From contig CAXXDH010000002.1 of NCBI GenBank assembly GCA_963677785.2, forward strand, positions 868,001 through 932,000: 64,000 bases of DNA, read 5' to 3'. Below the pieces are notes generated by a model. It ran no database searches and was not told the origin of the DNA. It worked only from the letters and a program-made list of their open reading frames with translations. Position 1 is the stretch's first letter. Each line of letters starts with the position of its first letter. This DNA is from G963665495 sp963677785 (GTDB lineage Bacteria; Desulfobacterota; Desulfovibrionia; Desulfovibrionales; Desulfovibrionaceae). Positions 16,697 through 26,170 of this stretch are shown here, one piece after another. A program made the position numbers and the translations under genes.

Positions 16697-18412
16697 ATGA
16701 CTAATCAACGGATTTGGGGAACGCTTGATCCTTTTATAGAAGGATCCTTCGGAGGCAGCACTGGCGAGCGTCTTGTCGGGCGTACTGTGGCCAATCGTGG
16801 CTTTTTACAGGCGTTGCTTCGTAAGGATCCGTTTTCCGACTATCATTTTTTTCTCGGGTCAACCGAACAGTGCGACGGCGTTCTTGCCTTTTGCCGCGAA
16901 CACTTTCCCGCGCTGCTGGCACAGGACCGTATCGGCGTGTTCCCCCGTACCATGCTCGCAAAAGCATTACAGCAGGGCGGCTATCATTGCTTTCATCTTT
17001 CCGACTGCATGAACTATCCGGCCCATCTGGCCAGAATGCGCAATTTGCTGAGTCCCGAGCTGTTTCCCGTTACCAGTGTGACGCATTCGTTATCCTATGC
17101 GCGTTTTGCCAAAGATTTTATGGCGCATCTCTGGCAAGGCAGAACCGCCCGTGATGCCGTTGTGGCAACGTCGCGTACCGCGCAGTGCGTTGTGGAGGCC
17201 TATTTCGACCAGCTGCGAAAGGGCTATGATTTGGATCCTGTGAGATTTTCTTCCCCTGAAGTACCCGTCATACCTTTGGGAGTGGATACGCAAGCCTACA
17301 AACCGCCGGACAGCCCGTTCAGAGAGCAGTGCCGGAAAGAGTTTGGAGTGACTGACGAACGCTTTGTAATGCTGGTCCTGGCCCGTCTGTCGCACATGTC
17401 CAAGCTGGACGTAGTGCCTGTTCTGCGTGCCATGCAGCGGCTGCTTGCTGCGGGTGAAACATTGGATACGTATTGTCTGGTGCTGGCTGGAGCCGCGGAA
17501 GACAGCCTCTCAAACCTTGAAGTGTTGCGGACGTATCAGGCCTTGGCAGCCAATCTGGGACTGGAGCTGCGTATTGTGAAGAATCCCTCCGATACGGAGA
17601 AGCAGGCCTTACTGGCTGCTGCGGATATCTTTTTGTCTCCTTCGGATAATCTCCAGGAGACCTTTGGTCTGACCTTGCTGGAAGCCGGCGCAAGCGGGCT
17701 GCCTGTGGTGGCGTCGGATTTCGACGGTTATCGGGATCTGGTGGTCCATGGCAAAACAGGAATGATTGTCCCGACTTTGGGGCCGGAAAAAGGCGCGTAT
17801 TTCAATGCACAGTCCGGGGTTCTGTATGACAACCAGCAGCATTTGCTCATGGCCCAGCAGCTTGTGGTGGACGTACCGTCCCTGGCTGATGCGTTGGTTG
17901 CCTTGCGGCGAGACCCGCAGTTGCGGAAAACGTTGGGGCAGGCTGCAGCAGCACGGATTACTACAAAATTTTCCTGGCAGCATGTCATTGAGCGCTATTG
18001 CGAATTATGGGACGAATTGTGGCTGCAGCCTGTAAATCAAGACGCATTGCGTACCATAGAACATCCGCTGGATCCGGATTATCCGCGTATTTTTGGCTCA
18101 TATCCCACCAGGCGTTTTTCGGATGCTTTGCGCGTACGCTGGAGCCAGACCGGCCAGGCCATCTATCGCAAGAAGGACGAGCCGGTCTACTATGATGACT
18201 TGCAGCATTTGTTCGATGCTGAGACCATCCGCGTGCTGTTGTTTATGGCGCGAAAGGAATGTGACGCCGGGGTCCTCTGCGGCAGACTGGCCGAAACAAA
18301 AGGGATGCTGCCGGAGCTGGCCCAGGCCATTGTGTTGTGGGCACTGAAACAAGACCTGCTTGAAATCTGCCGGGATTCCACCTTCAGTATTGATGACGTA
18401 CCTGGACAATAA
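16697..18412 (+). CDS. Family 4 glycosyltransferase with extra C-terminal region
   Basis: About 571 residues. The middle and C-terminal Rossmann half is GT4-like: VPVIPLGVDTQAY, FVMLVLARLSHMSKLD, the EX7E-type segment ETFGLTLLEAGASGLPVV, and SDFDGYRDLV. About 125 residues follow the usual end (from ~445) and resemble no domain I know; they contain a helical segment rich in Leu/Ala. The annotated start is ATG 16697; the frame is open to a TTG at 16595 but that would add low-quality sequence. It is divergent from the GGDEF gene. Acceptor unknown; could act on LPS or another surface glycan. Confidence 0.78.
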   Translation: MTNQRIWGTLDPFIEGSFGGSTGERLVGRTVANRGFLQALLRKDPFSDYHFFLGSTEQCDGVLAFCREHFPALLAQDRIGVFPRTMLAKALQQGGYHCFHLSDCMNYPAHLARMRNLLSPELFPVTSVTHSLSYARFAKDFMAHLWQGRTARDAVVATSRTAQCVVEAYFDQLRKGYDLDPVRFSSPEVPVIPLGVDTQAYKPPDSPFREQCRKEFGVTDERFVMLVLARLSHMSKLDVVPVLRAMQRLLAAGETLDTYCLVLAGAAEDSLSNLEVLRTYQALAANLGLELRIVKNPSDTEKQALLAAADIFLSPSDNLQETFGLTLLEAGASGLPVVASDFDGYRDLVVHGKTGMIVPTLGPEKGAYFNAQSGVLYDNQQHLLMAQQLVVDVPSLADALVALRRDPQLRKTLGQAAAARITTKFSWQHVIERYCELWDELWLQPVNQDALRTIEHPLDPDYPRIFGSYPTRRFSDALRVRWSQTGQAIYRKKDEPVYYDDLQHLFDAETIRVLLFMARKECDAGVLCGRLAETKGMLPELAQAIVLWALKQDLLEICRDSTFSIDDVPGQ

Positions 18413-18610
18413 TATCTCTCCTTCTGTTTCCAGTTCTGTTGCCCGATGAGTGGAAGCCATTTGCCCGTATTTAAGCAAGGCCTGACGGTATACTTGCAAA
18501 AAGGGTCCGATTCGGGCTGCGTGTTTATTTTGTATCGTCAGATACATCTTGGGTAAATGAGTCATTCAGATTTGGTTGAAGTCAAATAAAAAAAATTTTA
18601 GACCCAGGCC

Positions 18611-19591
18611 ATGGATAAAACGCTTTTGGAAATTGGCGGATTGGCCACCAGTATCTGGCTTCCGGGCGGTCCCGTAGCCGCAGTGGACAATTTTGATCTG
18701 CGCCTTGGCCATGGGGAGATTCTGGGCATTGTCGGTGAATCCGGTTCCGGAAAGACCTTGCTTGCTTTATCCATTTTGGGCCTTGTGCCCAAACCACCCG
18801 CGGAAATAAGCTCAGGTCGCATTGTTTTTGACGGCATTGACTTGCGGTCGCTTTCAGAGTCCGAACTGAGTGCCCTGCGCGGCAGGCGTATTTCCATGGT
18901 GTTTCAGGAACCCATGACTTCGTTAAACCCAGTGCTGCCCGTCAGTAAGCAACTGGTGGAGGTCTATGTACGGCACCTGCGTATGAACAACCGGCAGGCA
19001 ACGCAGGCTGCAACGGAGTTGCTCGCCCAGGTAGGAATTCCATCGCCCGAACGCTGTATGCGGAGTTATCCGCACGAATTATCGGGAGGCATGCGGCAAC
19101 GCGTTGTCATTGCCATGGCCCTGGCATGCGGGCCCGATCTCGTTCTTGCGGACGAACCGACCACAGCCCTGGATGTCACCATACAGGCACAGATTCTCAG
19201 ACTCCTGAGGCGCATGTGCCGGGAAAAAGAGGCTTCGGTGCTGCTGATTACGCACGATCTCGGCGTGGTGGCCCAGACCTGCGAAAGAGTGCTGGTGATG
19301 TACGCAGGGCGCATGGTGGAAAGCGCGCGTGTGGATGGCCTTTTTCACACGCCTCTGCATCCCTATACGCAAGGATTGCTGCAATCCCTTCCCAGTCCGG
19401 AGCGTATCGGGCAATCCTTGACCGAACGAATCCACCCCATACCGGGAACAGTTCCTTCATTGAAAGAACGCCCCCAGGGCTGTGCCTTTCATCCGCGTTG
19501 TCCGAAAGCCTTTGCACCCTGTTCGCAGGACGTTCCACCGCTGTTCGAACCTGAAGCCGGATGTTTTGTACGTTGCTGGCTTTATAACTGA
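18611..19591 (+). CDS. Oligopeptide/dipeptide ABC transporter ATPase (OppD/DppD type)
   Basis: 326 residues. Walker A GESGSGKT, Q-loop VFQEPMTSLNPV, signature LSGGMRQR, Walker B LVLADEPTTALD and H-loop ITHDLGVV are all intact. The C-terminus has the family oligopeptide-transport extension with four cysteines (GCAFHPRC, APC, GCFVRC) that hold an iron-sulfur cluster in studied DppD proteins. Odd: no permease, binding protein or OppF lies next to it. Upstream is a glycosyltransferase and downstream a helicase. It may serve permeases coded elsewhere. Confidence 0.88.
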   Translation: MDKTLLEIGGLATSIWLPGGPVAAVDNFDLRLGHGEILGIVGESGSGKTLLALSILGLVPKPPAEISSGRIVFDGIDLRSLSESELSALRGRRISMVFQEPMTSLNPVLPVSKQLVEVYVRHLRMNNRQATQAATELLAQVGIPSPERCMRSYPHELSGGMRQRVVIAMALACGPDLVLADEPTTALDVTIQAQILRLLRRMCREKEASVLLITHDLGVVAQTCERVLVMYAGRMVESARVDGLFHTPLHPYTQGLLQSLPSPERIGQSLTERIHPIPGTVPSLKERPQGCAFHPRCPKAFAPCSQDVPPLFEPEAGCFVRCWLYN

Positions 19592-19602
19592 TCAGAGATT
19601 CC

Positions 19603-22600
19603 ATGCTTTCTCCACGTCACAACAATCGATTGGTATCCTGGGAAAAACGCTTTGCGGGCTTTTTCCATCCGGCCATCCAGGTCAGAGGCAAGCGTTATTT
19701 TCAACAAAAACGTGTTGAGCTGGTACTGGCCACCGAAACCGATATCGACGCCTGTGTAAATGGCACCAAAGAATACGATGTCAGCCTGACGGATACGTCA
19801 GGTACGGGAAGACATTTCAAGGCCTATTGTGATTGTCCGCATTTTCAAGGCGGCAACAACTGCAAACATCTTTGGGCCGCCATCCTTGCCGCTGACGCGC
19901 AGTTGCGAAAGTCCGGGCCGTTGCAAGATGATCTGGAAGCGTACGAAGCCCCCCGGAAGCCGGAGCCGGATGTCTGGAAAAAATTGCTTTTTCCGGAAAA
20001 GCAGAGCGATAAACAGAATCCCTGGGAAGGGGCGCCGGGGCAGTATATGCTCAGGTACGAGCTGGAAGTTGCAGACGGAGAGGTCAGACTTTCGGCTTTG
20101 AAAAACAAGGTCAACAAAGACGGCAACCTGGGCCGCCAGGTTACGGCAGTTGATCCGCAGCTCTTGCGGGAACCAGATCTGCCGCTGATGGACAGAACCA
20201 TTTTTGAAGGCTTGCAGTCGCTTTATTACAAGACCGTGAACGGCAGCTTATATGGGCGGACTTTTTTCCCGGGAAAAAAGTTCGAAAATTATATCCTGGA
20301 TTTTTTCAGCCTGAAAACACTGCTGCCCCAACTGGCGGCAACCGGGCGTTGTCGTGTTTTTCAATATGGCCGGCTGGTTGCCGATCCATTGCGCCTGGGA
20401 AAACCGGAAGAGGGAAGTCTGGAATTCGAACTGCAGGAAGAAGCGGACGCGAATACACTGGCGTACGCGCCTGTTATCAGGCTCGGCGATACGCGGTTCA
20501 TGGTTGATGCCTCTGCCCTGTTTTTCAAAGCATCGCCCTTGTACTTCATTCATCAAGGCGGCCTGCATCTTTTACCGGGAGTGGACTTCGACTGGGTTGT
20601 GGCCATGCGCCGTAGCGAGCACCGGATTCTGGTTCCCAAAAGCGAAATCAAGGAATTTTTTCGCCTGCTCGAAACGCGCAAGCAGCCCGCAGCCATGGCG
20701 GTTCCCGAGGATCTGGCTCCGACGCTGCAGACCCATATCCGGCCCGAACCATGCCTTGAAGTGGAGCTGTCGTCCAAGGATATCGCCGCTGCGCTGCTTT
20801 TGGACTATGGCGGAGCAGAAATCGCTTATGTGGACCAACGGGACTGGATTCTGGATCTGGAATCCTGGCAACGGGTGGCCCGGCACAAGAATGACGAAAA
20901 ACTTTTTGCCAGACAATTGGAAGAGGCGGGGTTCGAACTGCGCGGGCAGATGTTTGTCCCTGTGGATGTGGAAGGACTGAAGGCCCTGGACAAACTGATT
21001 GCTTTTGCCGGACAGGGCTGGCGCTTGCGCGGCAGAGACAAACGTCCGGTCCAGGTGGGAATGGTGTCTCGCTTGCGCGTATCGTCCGGCAAAGACTGGT
21101 TTGATCTGGAAGGACAGTTGGAGTTCGGAGAATTGATCATCCCCTTGCCGCAGGCTATCAGAGCTTTTTTGAGGGGCGAACGCCAGATTGCACTACCCAA
21201 TGGAGAAACAGGCCTGCTGCCCGCTTCCTGGCTCGAACGAAACGCCCGTATTCTGCAGATGGGCGACAAAGGCAGGGCCAAAGATACGGAGCTGCATTTC
21301 CATTCCGCCCATGCATTGTTGCTGGACGATCTGCTTGAAGAAGTCGAGGAGGGTGCAGTTGATCAAGATTTTCTGGCTTTGCGCCAACGCATGCATTCCT
21401 TTAACGGGATCAGTCCCCAGGATCTGCCGCAGGGCTTTTGTGGGGAATTGCGGCCTTATCAGCGCGAGGCTTTGGGATGGTTCGACTTTCTTGCCGGCTT
21501 CGGCTTTGGCGGTGTGCTGGCCGACGACATGGGGCTGGGAAAAACCATTCAGGCTCTGGCGCATTTGCTCAAACTGAAAAACAATGGCGGCCATGCGCCT
21601 GCACTGGTTGTCGCCCCAACCTCACTGCTGTTCAACTGGCGAGACGAAGCCGCGCGTTTTACGCCTGGTCTGCGCGTCCTCTCCTACGCCGGAGTAAATC
21701 GCCAGGAACTGGCTGCTGAAATTCCCGCGCATGATCTGATATTGACGACCTACGGATTGCTGCGACGTGATATTCAGCTTTTGAGGGAAATAGAATGGGA
21801 ATATGTCATTCTGGATGAAAGCCAGGCCATCAAAAATCCGGATTCTCAAACCGCCAAAGCCGCACGCGTGTTGCAGGCGCGCCACCGTTTGTGCATGACC
21901 GGTACGCCCGTGGAAAATCGTTTGGACGAGCTTTGGTCCCAGTTCCAGTTTCTGAATCCCAATATGCTTGGTTCGCGCAAAAGTTTTGAAAGCCGCTTTA
22001 CCAAGCCCATTGCACAAGGAGACGACGCTTCCAGCGACGTATTGCGCCGGACAATCAGACCATTTCTGCTGCGCCGTACGAAGGATGCCGTGGCCAAGGA
22101 TTTGCCGGAAAAACAGGAATCCTCTTTGATCTGCGAAATGACCCCGGCCCAGGCCAAAGTGTACGCCCGCATGCGCGACCATTATCGAAGCGAGGTTCTG
22201 TCAAGTGTGGATTCCGTCGGATTGGAACGTTGTAAAATCAAAGTGCTTGAAGGCTTGCTACGTTTGCGTCAGGTTGCCTGCCACCCCGAACTGGTGGGCG
22301 AACCCAAGGCGGGCTCCGGCAAGCTGGAGGAGTGTATCCGGCTGTTGCGGTCGGTGCTGCGTGAGGGGCACAAGGTTTTGATTTTTTCCCAATTCACCAG
22401 TTTTTTGGGAATCGTTCGCCAACGTCTCGAACAGGAGCAGATCGGCTATTTGTATCTGGACGGACGTACGTCTTCCAAGGAGCGGGAACGGCGCGTGGCC
22501 ACGTTTCAGTCGCCGGACGGTCCGCCTGTTTTCTGCATCAGTTTGAAAGCCGGGGGGGTAGGACTTAACCTGACGGCGGCGGATTATGTGTTCATTATGG

Positions 22601-22827
22601 ATCCCTGGTGGAATCCGGCTGTCGAAGCCCAGGCAGTGGACCGGACGCATCGTATCGGCCAGGTCAAAAAAGTCTTTGCCTATCGTCTGATTAGCGCCAA
22701 CAGTATTGATGAAAAAGTGCTCCAGCTGCAACAGGACAAACGGGAGTTGGCAGGGATGCTCGAGCAGGAATCCACCTCGGTTATTACCAGCCTGACCCGT
22801 GACGATCTGAATGTTCTGTTTTCCTAG
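19603..22827 (+). CDS. SWIM zinc-finger SNF2-family helicase
   Basis: 1074 residues. N-terminal SWIM finger CxCx8CxH: Cys76, Cys78, Cys87, His89. A long middle region is followed by the SNF2 ATPase: Walker A ADDMGLGKT (~residue 640), DESQ box in VILDESQAIKN (~737), GTPVENRLDELWSQ, and helicase C motifs IFSQFTSFLG, SLKAGGVGLNLT and VDRTHRIGQ. Such proteins are double-stranded DNA translocases that remodel protein-DNA or transcription complexes. The gene starts 11 bases after the oppD-like stop and ends 12 bases from the convergent transporter gene. Confidence 0.9.
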   Translation: MLSPRHNNRLVSWEKRFAGFFHPAIQVRGKRYFQQKRVELVLATETDIDACVNGTKEYDVSLTDTSGTGRHFKAYCDCPHFQGGNNCKHLWAAILAADAQLRKSGPLQDDLEAYEAPRKPEPDVWKKLLFPEKQSDKQNPWEGAPGQYMLRYELEVADGEVRLSALKNKVNKDGNLGRQVTAVDPQLLREPDLPLMDRTIFEGLQSLYYKTVNGSLYGRTFFPGKKFENYILDFFSLKTLLPQLAATGRCRVFQYGRLVADPLRLGKPEEGSLEFELQEEADANTLAYAPVIRLGDTRFMVDASALFFKASPLYFIHQGGLHLLPGVDFDWVVAMRRSEHRILVPKSEIKEFFRLLETRKQPAAMAVPEDLAPTLQTHIRPEPCLEVELSSKDIAAALLLDYGGAEIAYVDQRDWILDLESWQRVARHKNDEKLFARQLEEAGFELRGQMFVPVDVEGLKALDKLIAFAGQGWRLRGRDKRPVQVGMVSRLRVSSGKDWFDLEGQLEFGELIIPLPQAIRAFLRGERQIALPNGETGLLPASWLERNARILQMGDKGRAKDTELHFHSAHALLLDDLLEEVEEGAVDQDFLALRQRMHSFNGISPQDLPQGFCGELRPYQREALGWFDFLAGFGFGGVLADDMGLGKTIQALAHLLKLKNNGGHAPALVVAPTSLLFNWRDEAARFTPGLRVLSYAGVNRQELAAEIPAHDLILTTYGLLRRDIQLLREIEWEYVILDESQAIKNPDSQTAKAARVLQARHRLCMTGTPVENRLDELWSQFQFLNPNMLGSRKSFESRFTKPIAQGDDASSDVLRRTIRPFLLRRTKDAVAKDLPEKQESSLICEMTPAQAKVYARMRDHYRSEVLSSVDSVGLERCKIKVLEGLLRLRQVACHPELVGEPKAGSGKLEECIRLLRSVLREGHKVLIFSQFTSFLGIVRQRLEQEQIGYLYLDGRTSSKERERRVATFQSPDGPPVFCISLKAGGVGLNLTAADYVFIMDPWWNPAVEAQAVDRTHRIGQVKKVFAYRLISANSIDEKVLQLQQDKRELAGMLEQESTSVITSLTRDDLNVLFS

Positions 22828-22839
22828 ATGGCCCGGTGT

Positions 22840-23844
22840 CTACCGGCATTCCGTACGCATCCGCAATTCCAGATCGCGTTTCAGCATCTTGGAAACCAGG
22901 AAGCTGTCCACCACGATTTGTCCCACATAAAAAACAAGAATCGGAAAGATCGCCAAGGGGTGGTGACCGGCATAGCTCAAGGACCAGAGCGCCACGGAAA
23001 GCGACATGGGTTTTTCCGAAGTGATCAAAAAAAACGAACGCTGCTGCAATTTGTCCAGTGCCAGCCATTTTTTAGCTACCACCATTGCCAGGCCCAGCAT
23101 CATGACATGGAGCAGAACGCTCGGTGTGACAATGGAAATGATGTCATGCAAAGTAATGGCCCGCAGCAATGCGGATTCTTTGGAGCACGAGAGGTAGACC
23201 AGAGCGGTTATGCAGAGCATGGGCAGGTAGCGGTTTACATTTTTCAGTTTTTCCACAAAACAGGGTGATATTCTTCTGATTACCTGGCCGATGCCCACAG
23301 GCAGAAAAAGATAGAAAAACAGTTTTTGCAGGATTTCGATTTCGCTTACAGGAGAATCAGAGCCCAGCCAGATGCTGAGGTTCAATGGAATGCTGACAAG
23401 GCCTATGATATTGAGTCCGGTCAGGAGAATAATCGCTGTAAGCGGATCCCCCCCGGCACTTGCTGCCATGGCCATGGCAGCTTCCAGTGAATTCGGAAAG
23501 CTGCACATCAACAGGAATCCGACTTTATGATCAGCTGTCAGATTGAAGATGTTCACCATGACAAAGGCCAACAACGGGTAGACCACGATGGCCACTACTG
23601 CACCGCCCAAGAGCAGCTTCAGATACTTTCTGATCTTTCCCACCTGGGAAAAGTCAATTTTCATGCCCTGGCTAATGAAAATCAATGCCACAAAAATGGT
23701 GTTGACATCAAAATGCTGTACCGTGATAGTCGGCATAGGAAGTTCAATGGCCAGTACAATGGCTGCGACTATTGCCAGAAGCAGCAGATTGTGGTGGACA
23801 AAATCTTCCAAGGTGGCAGCAATACCCGTGGGGCTGACGTGCAT
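22840..23844 (-). CDS. BASS/SBF-like transporter (bile acid:Na+ symporter family)
   Basis: 334 residues with about ten hydrophobic helices. The features NTIFVALIFISQGMKIDF, SFPNSLEAAMAMAASAGGDPL and ITSEKPMSLSVALW match the bacterial SBF-like branch of the BASS fold, which has two-fold pseudo-symmetry and crossover helices. Substrate is unknown; some relatives take up organic anions. The start at 23844 follows GGAGGACGT; an upstream in-frame start at 23979 would overlap the divergent VOC gene and is unlikely. Divergent promoter region with the VOC gene at 23845-23963. Confidence 0.82.
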   Translation of the reverse strand: MHVSPTGIAATLEDFVHHNLLLLAIVAAIVLAIELPMPTITVQHFDVNTIFVALIFISQGMKIDFSQVGKIRKYLKLLLGGAVVAIVVYPLLAFVMVNIFNLTADHKVGFLLMCSFPNSLEAAMAMAASAGGDPLTAIILLTGLNIIGLVSIPLNLSIWLGSDSPVSEIEILQKLFFYLFLPVGIGQVIRRISPCFVEKLKNVNRYLPMLCITALVYLSCSKESALLRAITLHDIISIVTPSVLLHVMMLGLAMVVAKKWLALDKLQQRSFFLITSEKPMSLSVALWSLSYAGHHPLAIFPILVFYVGQIVVDSFLVSKMLKRDLELRMRTECR

Positions 23845-23963
23845 ACGTCCTCCAAATAAGAGTGAATGTGATTTTTTCGTATATCTTGATAAAAAGGCAC
23901 TTTTTCTGAAATACGGGTGTACAAGGCATCTGTAAAAAAGGCAAACACAAAAAGGCAAATAAA

Positions 23964-24476
23964 ATGAATAAGATATCATTCGAAGGGCCGGCAGTCATCG
24001 TCACGGACATGCAGTCGGCGCGTCGTTTTTATGAAACACTCCTGGGCCAGGAAGTTCGTTTTTCCGTCGGAGACAATTACGTACATTTTGCAACCGGTTT
24101 TTCCCTCTGGCTGGCTTCCAGCGCATCAGAGACGATTTATGGAGAGTCAGGGAAATCCGCGCTTAAACCAATGGCCGAGACCGGTCCTGAACGTTTTGAA
24201 TTGTATTTTGAAACCGCCGATCTGGATACCGCATGGGAAAGACTTTTCGAGGAAAAAATACCTGTTGTCCATGAAATACGCACCCAGCCATGGGGACAGC
24301 GCTGTTTCCGCGTACGCGATCCGGAGGGCTATCTCGTCGAAATCGGTGAACCCATGTCCGTGGTTGCAGCGCGCTATTTATCGCAGGGGCTTTCGGTCGG
24401 GGAAACCGCCAAGAGGACCATGCTGCCGGAAGCTATGATAGAAGCCATTCGTGATGGAAAGTTAGGGAAGCACTGA
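23964..24476 (+). CDS. VOC-superfamily (glyoxalase/bleomycin-resistance-like) protein
   Basis: 170 residues. One VOC module (~1-130) with paired repeats beginning GPAVIVTDMQSARRFYETLL and ending DPEGYLVEIGEP, where the final Glu is a likely metal ligand. A helical tail (VVAARYLSQGLSVGETAKRTM) follows, as in a subgroup of VOC proteins. Its last three codons and stop (24468-24476) lie inside the left inverted repeat of the IS5-like element, so the insertion has set the present C-terminus. Enzymatic substrate unknown. Confidence 0.8.
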   Translation: MNKISFEGPAVIVTDMQSARRFYETLLGQEVRFSVGDNYVHFATGFSLWLASSASETIYGESGKSALKPMAETGPERFELYFETADLDTAWERLFEEKIPVVHEIRTQPWGQRCFRVRDPEGYLVEIGEPMSVVAARYLSQGLSVGETAKRTMLPEAMIEAIRDGKLGKH

Positions 24477-24482
24477 TCAATA

Positions 24483-24543
24483 AGGGTCTCCTGAACTTGT
24501 CGCCGAATATTTTTAAAAATTCAGAGTCGGGAGCCCTTTTTTG
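24483..24543 (+). terminator. Terminator-like hairpin inside the IS5 end
   Basis: AGGG(T)CTCC at 24483-24491 pairs with GGAG CCCT at 24530-24537, with an inner AT palindrome (GAATATTT/AAAATTC), followed by a T run. It would stop transcripts entering from the VOC gene. Confidence 0.6.
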
Positions 24544-24617
24544 TCAAATTTTCCTCGATTCTTACTGTTATTTTACCTGAATAACGCCCTTTTATCCGGA
24601 AGAGGGCGCACGTCTCC

Positions 24618-25595
24618 TCAGGCTGGTAGTGGCCTGCCAGCCCGGATGCACATCAAGATGTTCGCGCTGGTGAACAGCATATGCAACCGGTGCGTATTTT
24701 TAGCTAGGCCACGGTAGACTGCCTTGCTGTACCCAAAGAAGCGTTTGACGATCAGGAACGGGTGCTCCACCTTGCAACGGACTGAGGATTTGCGCCGCTC
24801 GATTTGTTTCTCCCAATTGGGCAGATAGTCAGGAACCTTCTGCACGCTCCCCACTCGCCGATTGATTCGGTAGTCAATGGAGCAAAAATGCTCATTACCG
24901 GCTATTTCATCTCGCTTTTCAATGCCAATGTAGCCCGCATCCCCGTAGACCACCTCATCGTCTTCACGCAGGAGGCGTGATGCCATCTTTATGTCATGAA
25001 CATTGGCGGCAGTGGTTTTCAGGCTGTGTACATAGCCGCTGCCCGCGTCCACGCCAATGTGGGACTTCATGCCAAATAATACTGGTTGCTTTTTTGGTCT
25101 GGTGCATCTCGGGATCACGCTCTTTCTTTTCATTTTTGGTCGAGCTCGGAGCCTGAATGAGCGTGGTATCCACAATGCTGCCGCCGCGCATCAGATAACC
25201 GCACTTTTCAAGCGTGGAGGTAAATGCCTGGAAAAAAACCTTGGCAATATTGTGTTCTTCCAACAAATGCCGAAACTTGAGCAACGTTGTGGCATCCGGC
25301 ACCTGTTCGTCGACAAAATTGATTTTCATGAACCAGCGCAAAGCGTAGCTGTCATAAATGGCATCTTCCACGCCTTCATCCGAAAGGTTGAACCAGCACT
25401 GTAAAAGATACATGCGCAGCATTTTTTCGATGCCCATGGGCGGACGTCCGCGCCGACCCCTCGGGTAGTAAGGCTCAATGTAGGACACCCATTCTTCCCA
25501 GGGGATGAACTCATCCATAGCCCGCAAAAATTTTCAAGTTTTGTCATCCGTTTGCGCAAACTGTATTCGACGTCACTAAAACTGAGCTGTTTCAT
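24618..25595 (-). pseudogene. IS5-family transposase with several frameshifts
   Basis: Three pieces read consecutively on the minus strand. MKQLSFSDVEYSLRKRM...KLENF (25595 down to ~25528) breaks at a T run; the second frame carries YYPRGRRGRPPMGIEKMLRM, GSIVDTTLIQAPSS and DPEMHQTKK. Around 25090-25110 two small shifts occur before FGMKSHIGVDAGSGYVHS, VYGDAGYIGIEKR and the C-terminal RCKVEHPFLIVKRFFGY (DDE Glu). All key blocks are present but no single frame covers them, so the enzyme is dead. Confidence 0.85.
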
Positions 25596-25760
25596 GAATT
25601 CCTCCCATAGATGAGGGGACTATAATGGAAAATCAGTCGGTTGACGATCATAAAACAGGATTAAATCAGCGGTTCCCTAAAAAGAAACTGCCGGATTATT
25701 CTAAACTATGGGGAGAGAGGCGATTCGACGCGTGCTAGAGGAGGAGCAGAAAGAATCTGC

Positions 25761-25797
25761 CGTTGCGAGCTCTCACGATCTATGAGAGCCCGCAACG
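25761..25797 (-). terminator. Strong hairpin after the Nif11 precursor gene
   Basis: 15-bp stem (CGTTGCG.GCTCTCA against TGAGAGC..GCAACG, one wobble on the minus strand) with a 7-base loop, 13 bases beyond the stop of the precursor. A second small hairpin GCAGA/TCTGC adjoins it. No T run follows on the minus strand, so it may stabilise the short mRNA or terminate weakly. Confidence 0.55.
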
Positions 25798-25810
25798 TAA
25801 AAAAATGGTG

Positions 25811-26032
25811 TTAGGCCCACCAGATTGAGCGCGCGGGCGGATTACCGTACGAGGTAAAGTCGTCGCCGGATTCTTTAAGCACCTCGTCCAGCTCAGCAAT
25901 CGTAAAATCGTACCCGTCCTCGTTGGCGGTGGCCACAAAGGCCTCCTTGGTCGCAATGGCATTGTACTTGCCTTTTATACTCTTATTCTCTCCGCCTGCG
26001 ATCAGCAGACGCTCCACTTCTTTTTTGGACAT
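25811..26032 (-). CDS. Nif11-type RiPP precursor peptide (orphan)
   Basis: 73 residues starting at ATG 26032, with GGAG seven bases upstream. The first ~58 residues are a Nif11-like leader: a short N-terminal helix (VERLLIAGGENKSI), then AFVATANEDGYDFTIAELDE and VLKESGDDF, the block that defines the family. The tail SYGNPPARSIWWA has no Cys, Ser/Thr run or double-Gly site. It contains Tyr-Gly, the dipeptide type attacked by PlpX-like radical-SAM spliceases in other Nif11 precursors. No radical-SAM, LanM, YcaO, peptidase or exporter gene lies in the window, so any modifying enzyme must be elsewhere, or this small Nif11 protein has another role. Both flanks are IS elements. Confidence 0.8.
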   Translation of the reverse strand: MSKKEVERLLIAGGENKSIKGKYNAIATKEAFVATANEDGYDFTIAELDEVLKESGDDFTSYGNPPARSIWWA

Positions 26033-26091
26033 GGTAAAGCTCCTTGTTAGCAAAACAAAATGGGGGATATTGTATTGGGATCAAAAGAGCC

Positions 26092-26107
26092 AGCACGTAT
26101 GAAGCCA
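26092..26107 (-). promoter_or_regulatory. Possible sigma-54 promoter of the Nif11 gene
   Basis: Minus-strand TGGCTTCATACGTGCT has GG and GC dinucleotides ten bases apart, as in the -24/-12 consensus, about 60 bases before the start codon. Two consensus positions after TGGC differ. Low certainty. Confidence 0.3.
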
Positions 26108-26170
26108 GCTCAATCAACCTTACTTTTAGCTTGGGGCAGGGCTCAACGTCAAGTGCCTGCTTCAGCAGGG

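Larger units (their letters stand above)
24462..25680 (-). mobile_element. Decayed IS5-family element
   Basis: Inverted ends TTAGGGAAGCACTGAT (24462-24477) and, on the other strand, TTAGGGAACCGCTGAT (25665-25680); 14 of 16 match. About 1.22 kb with one IS5-type transposase read on the minus strand. The left end sits exactly over the VOC stop codon. Confidence 0.8.
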
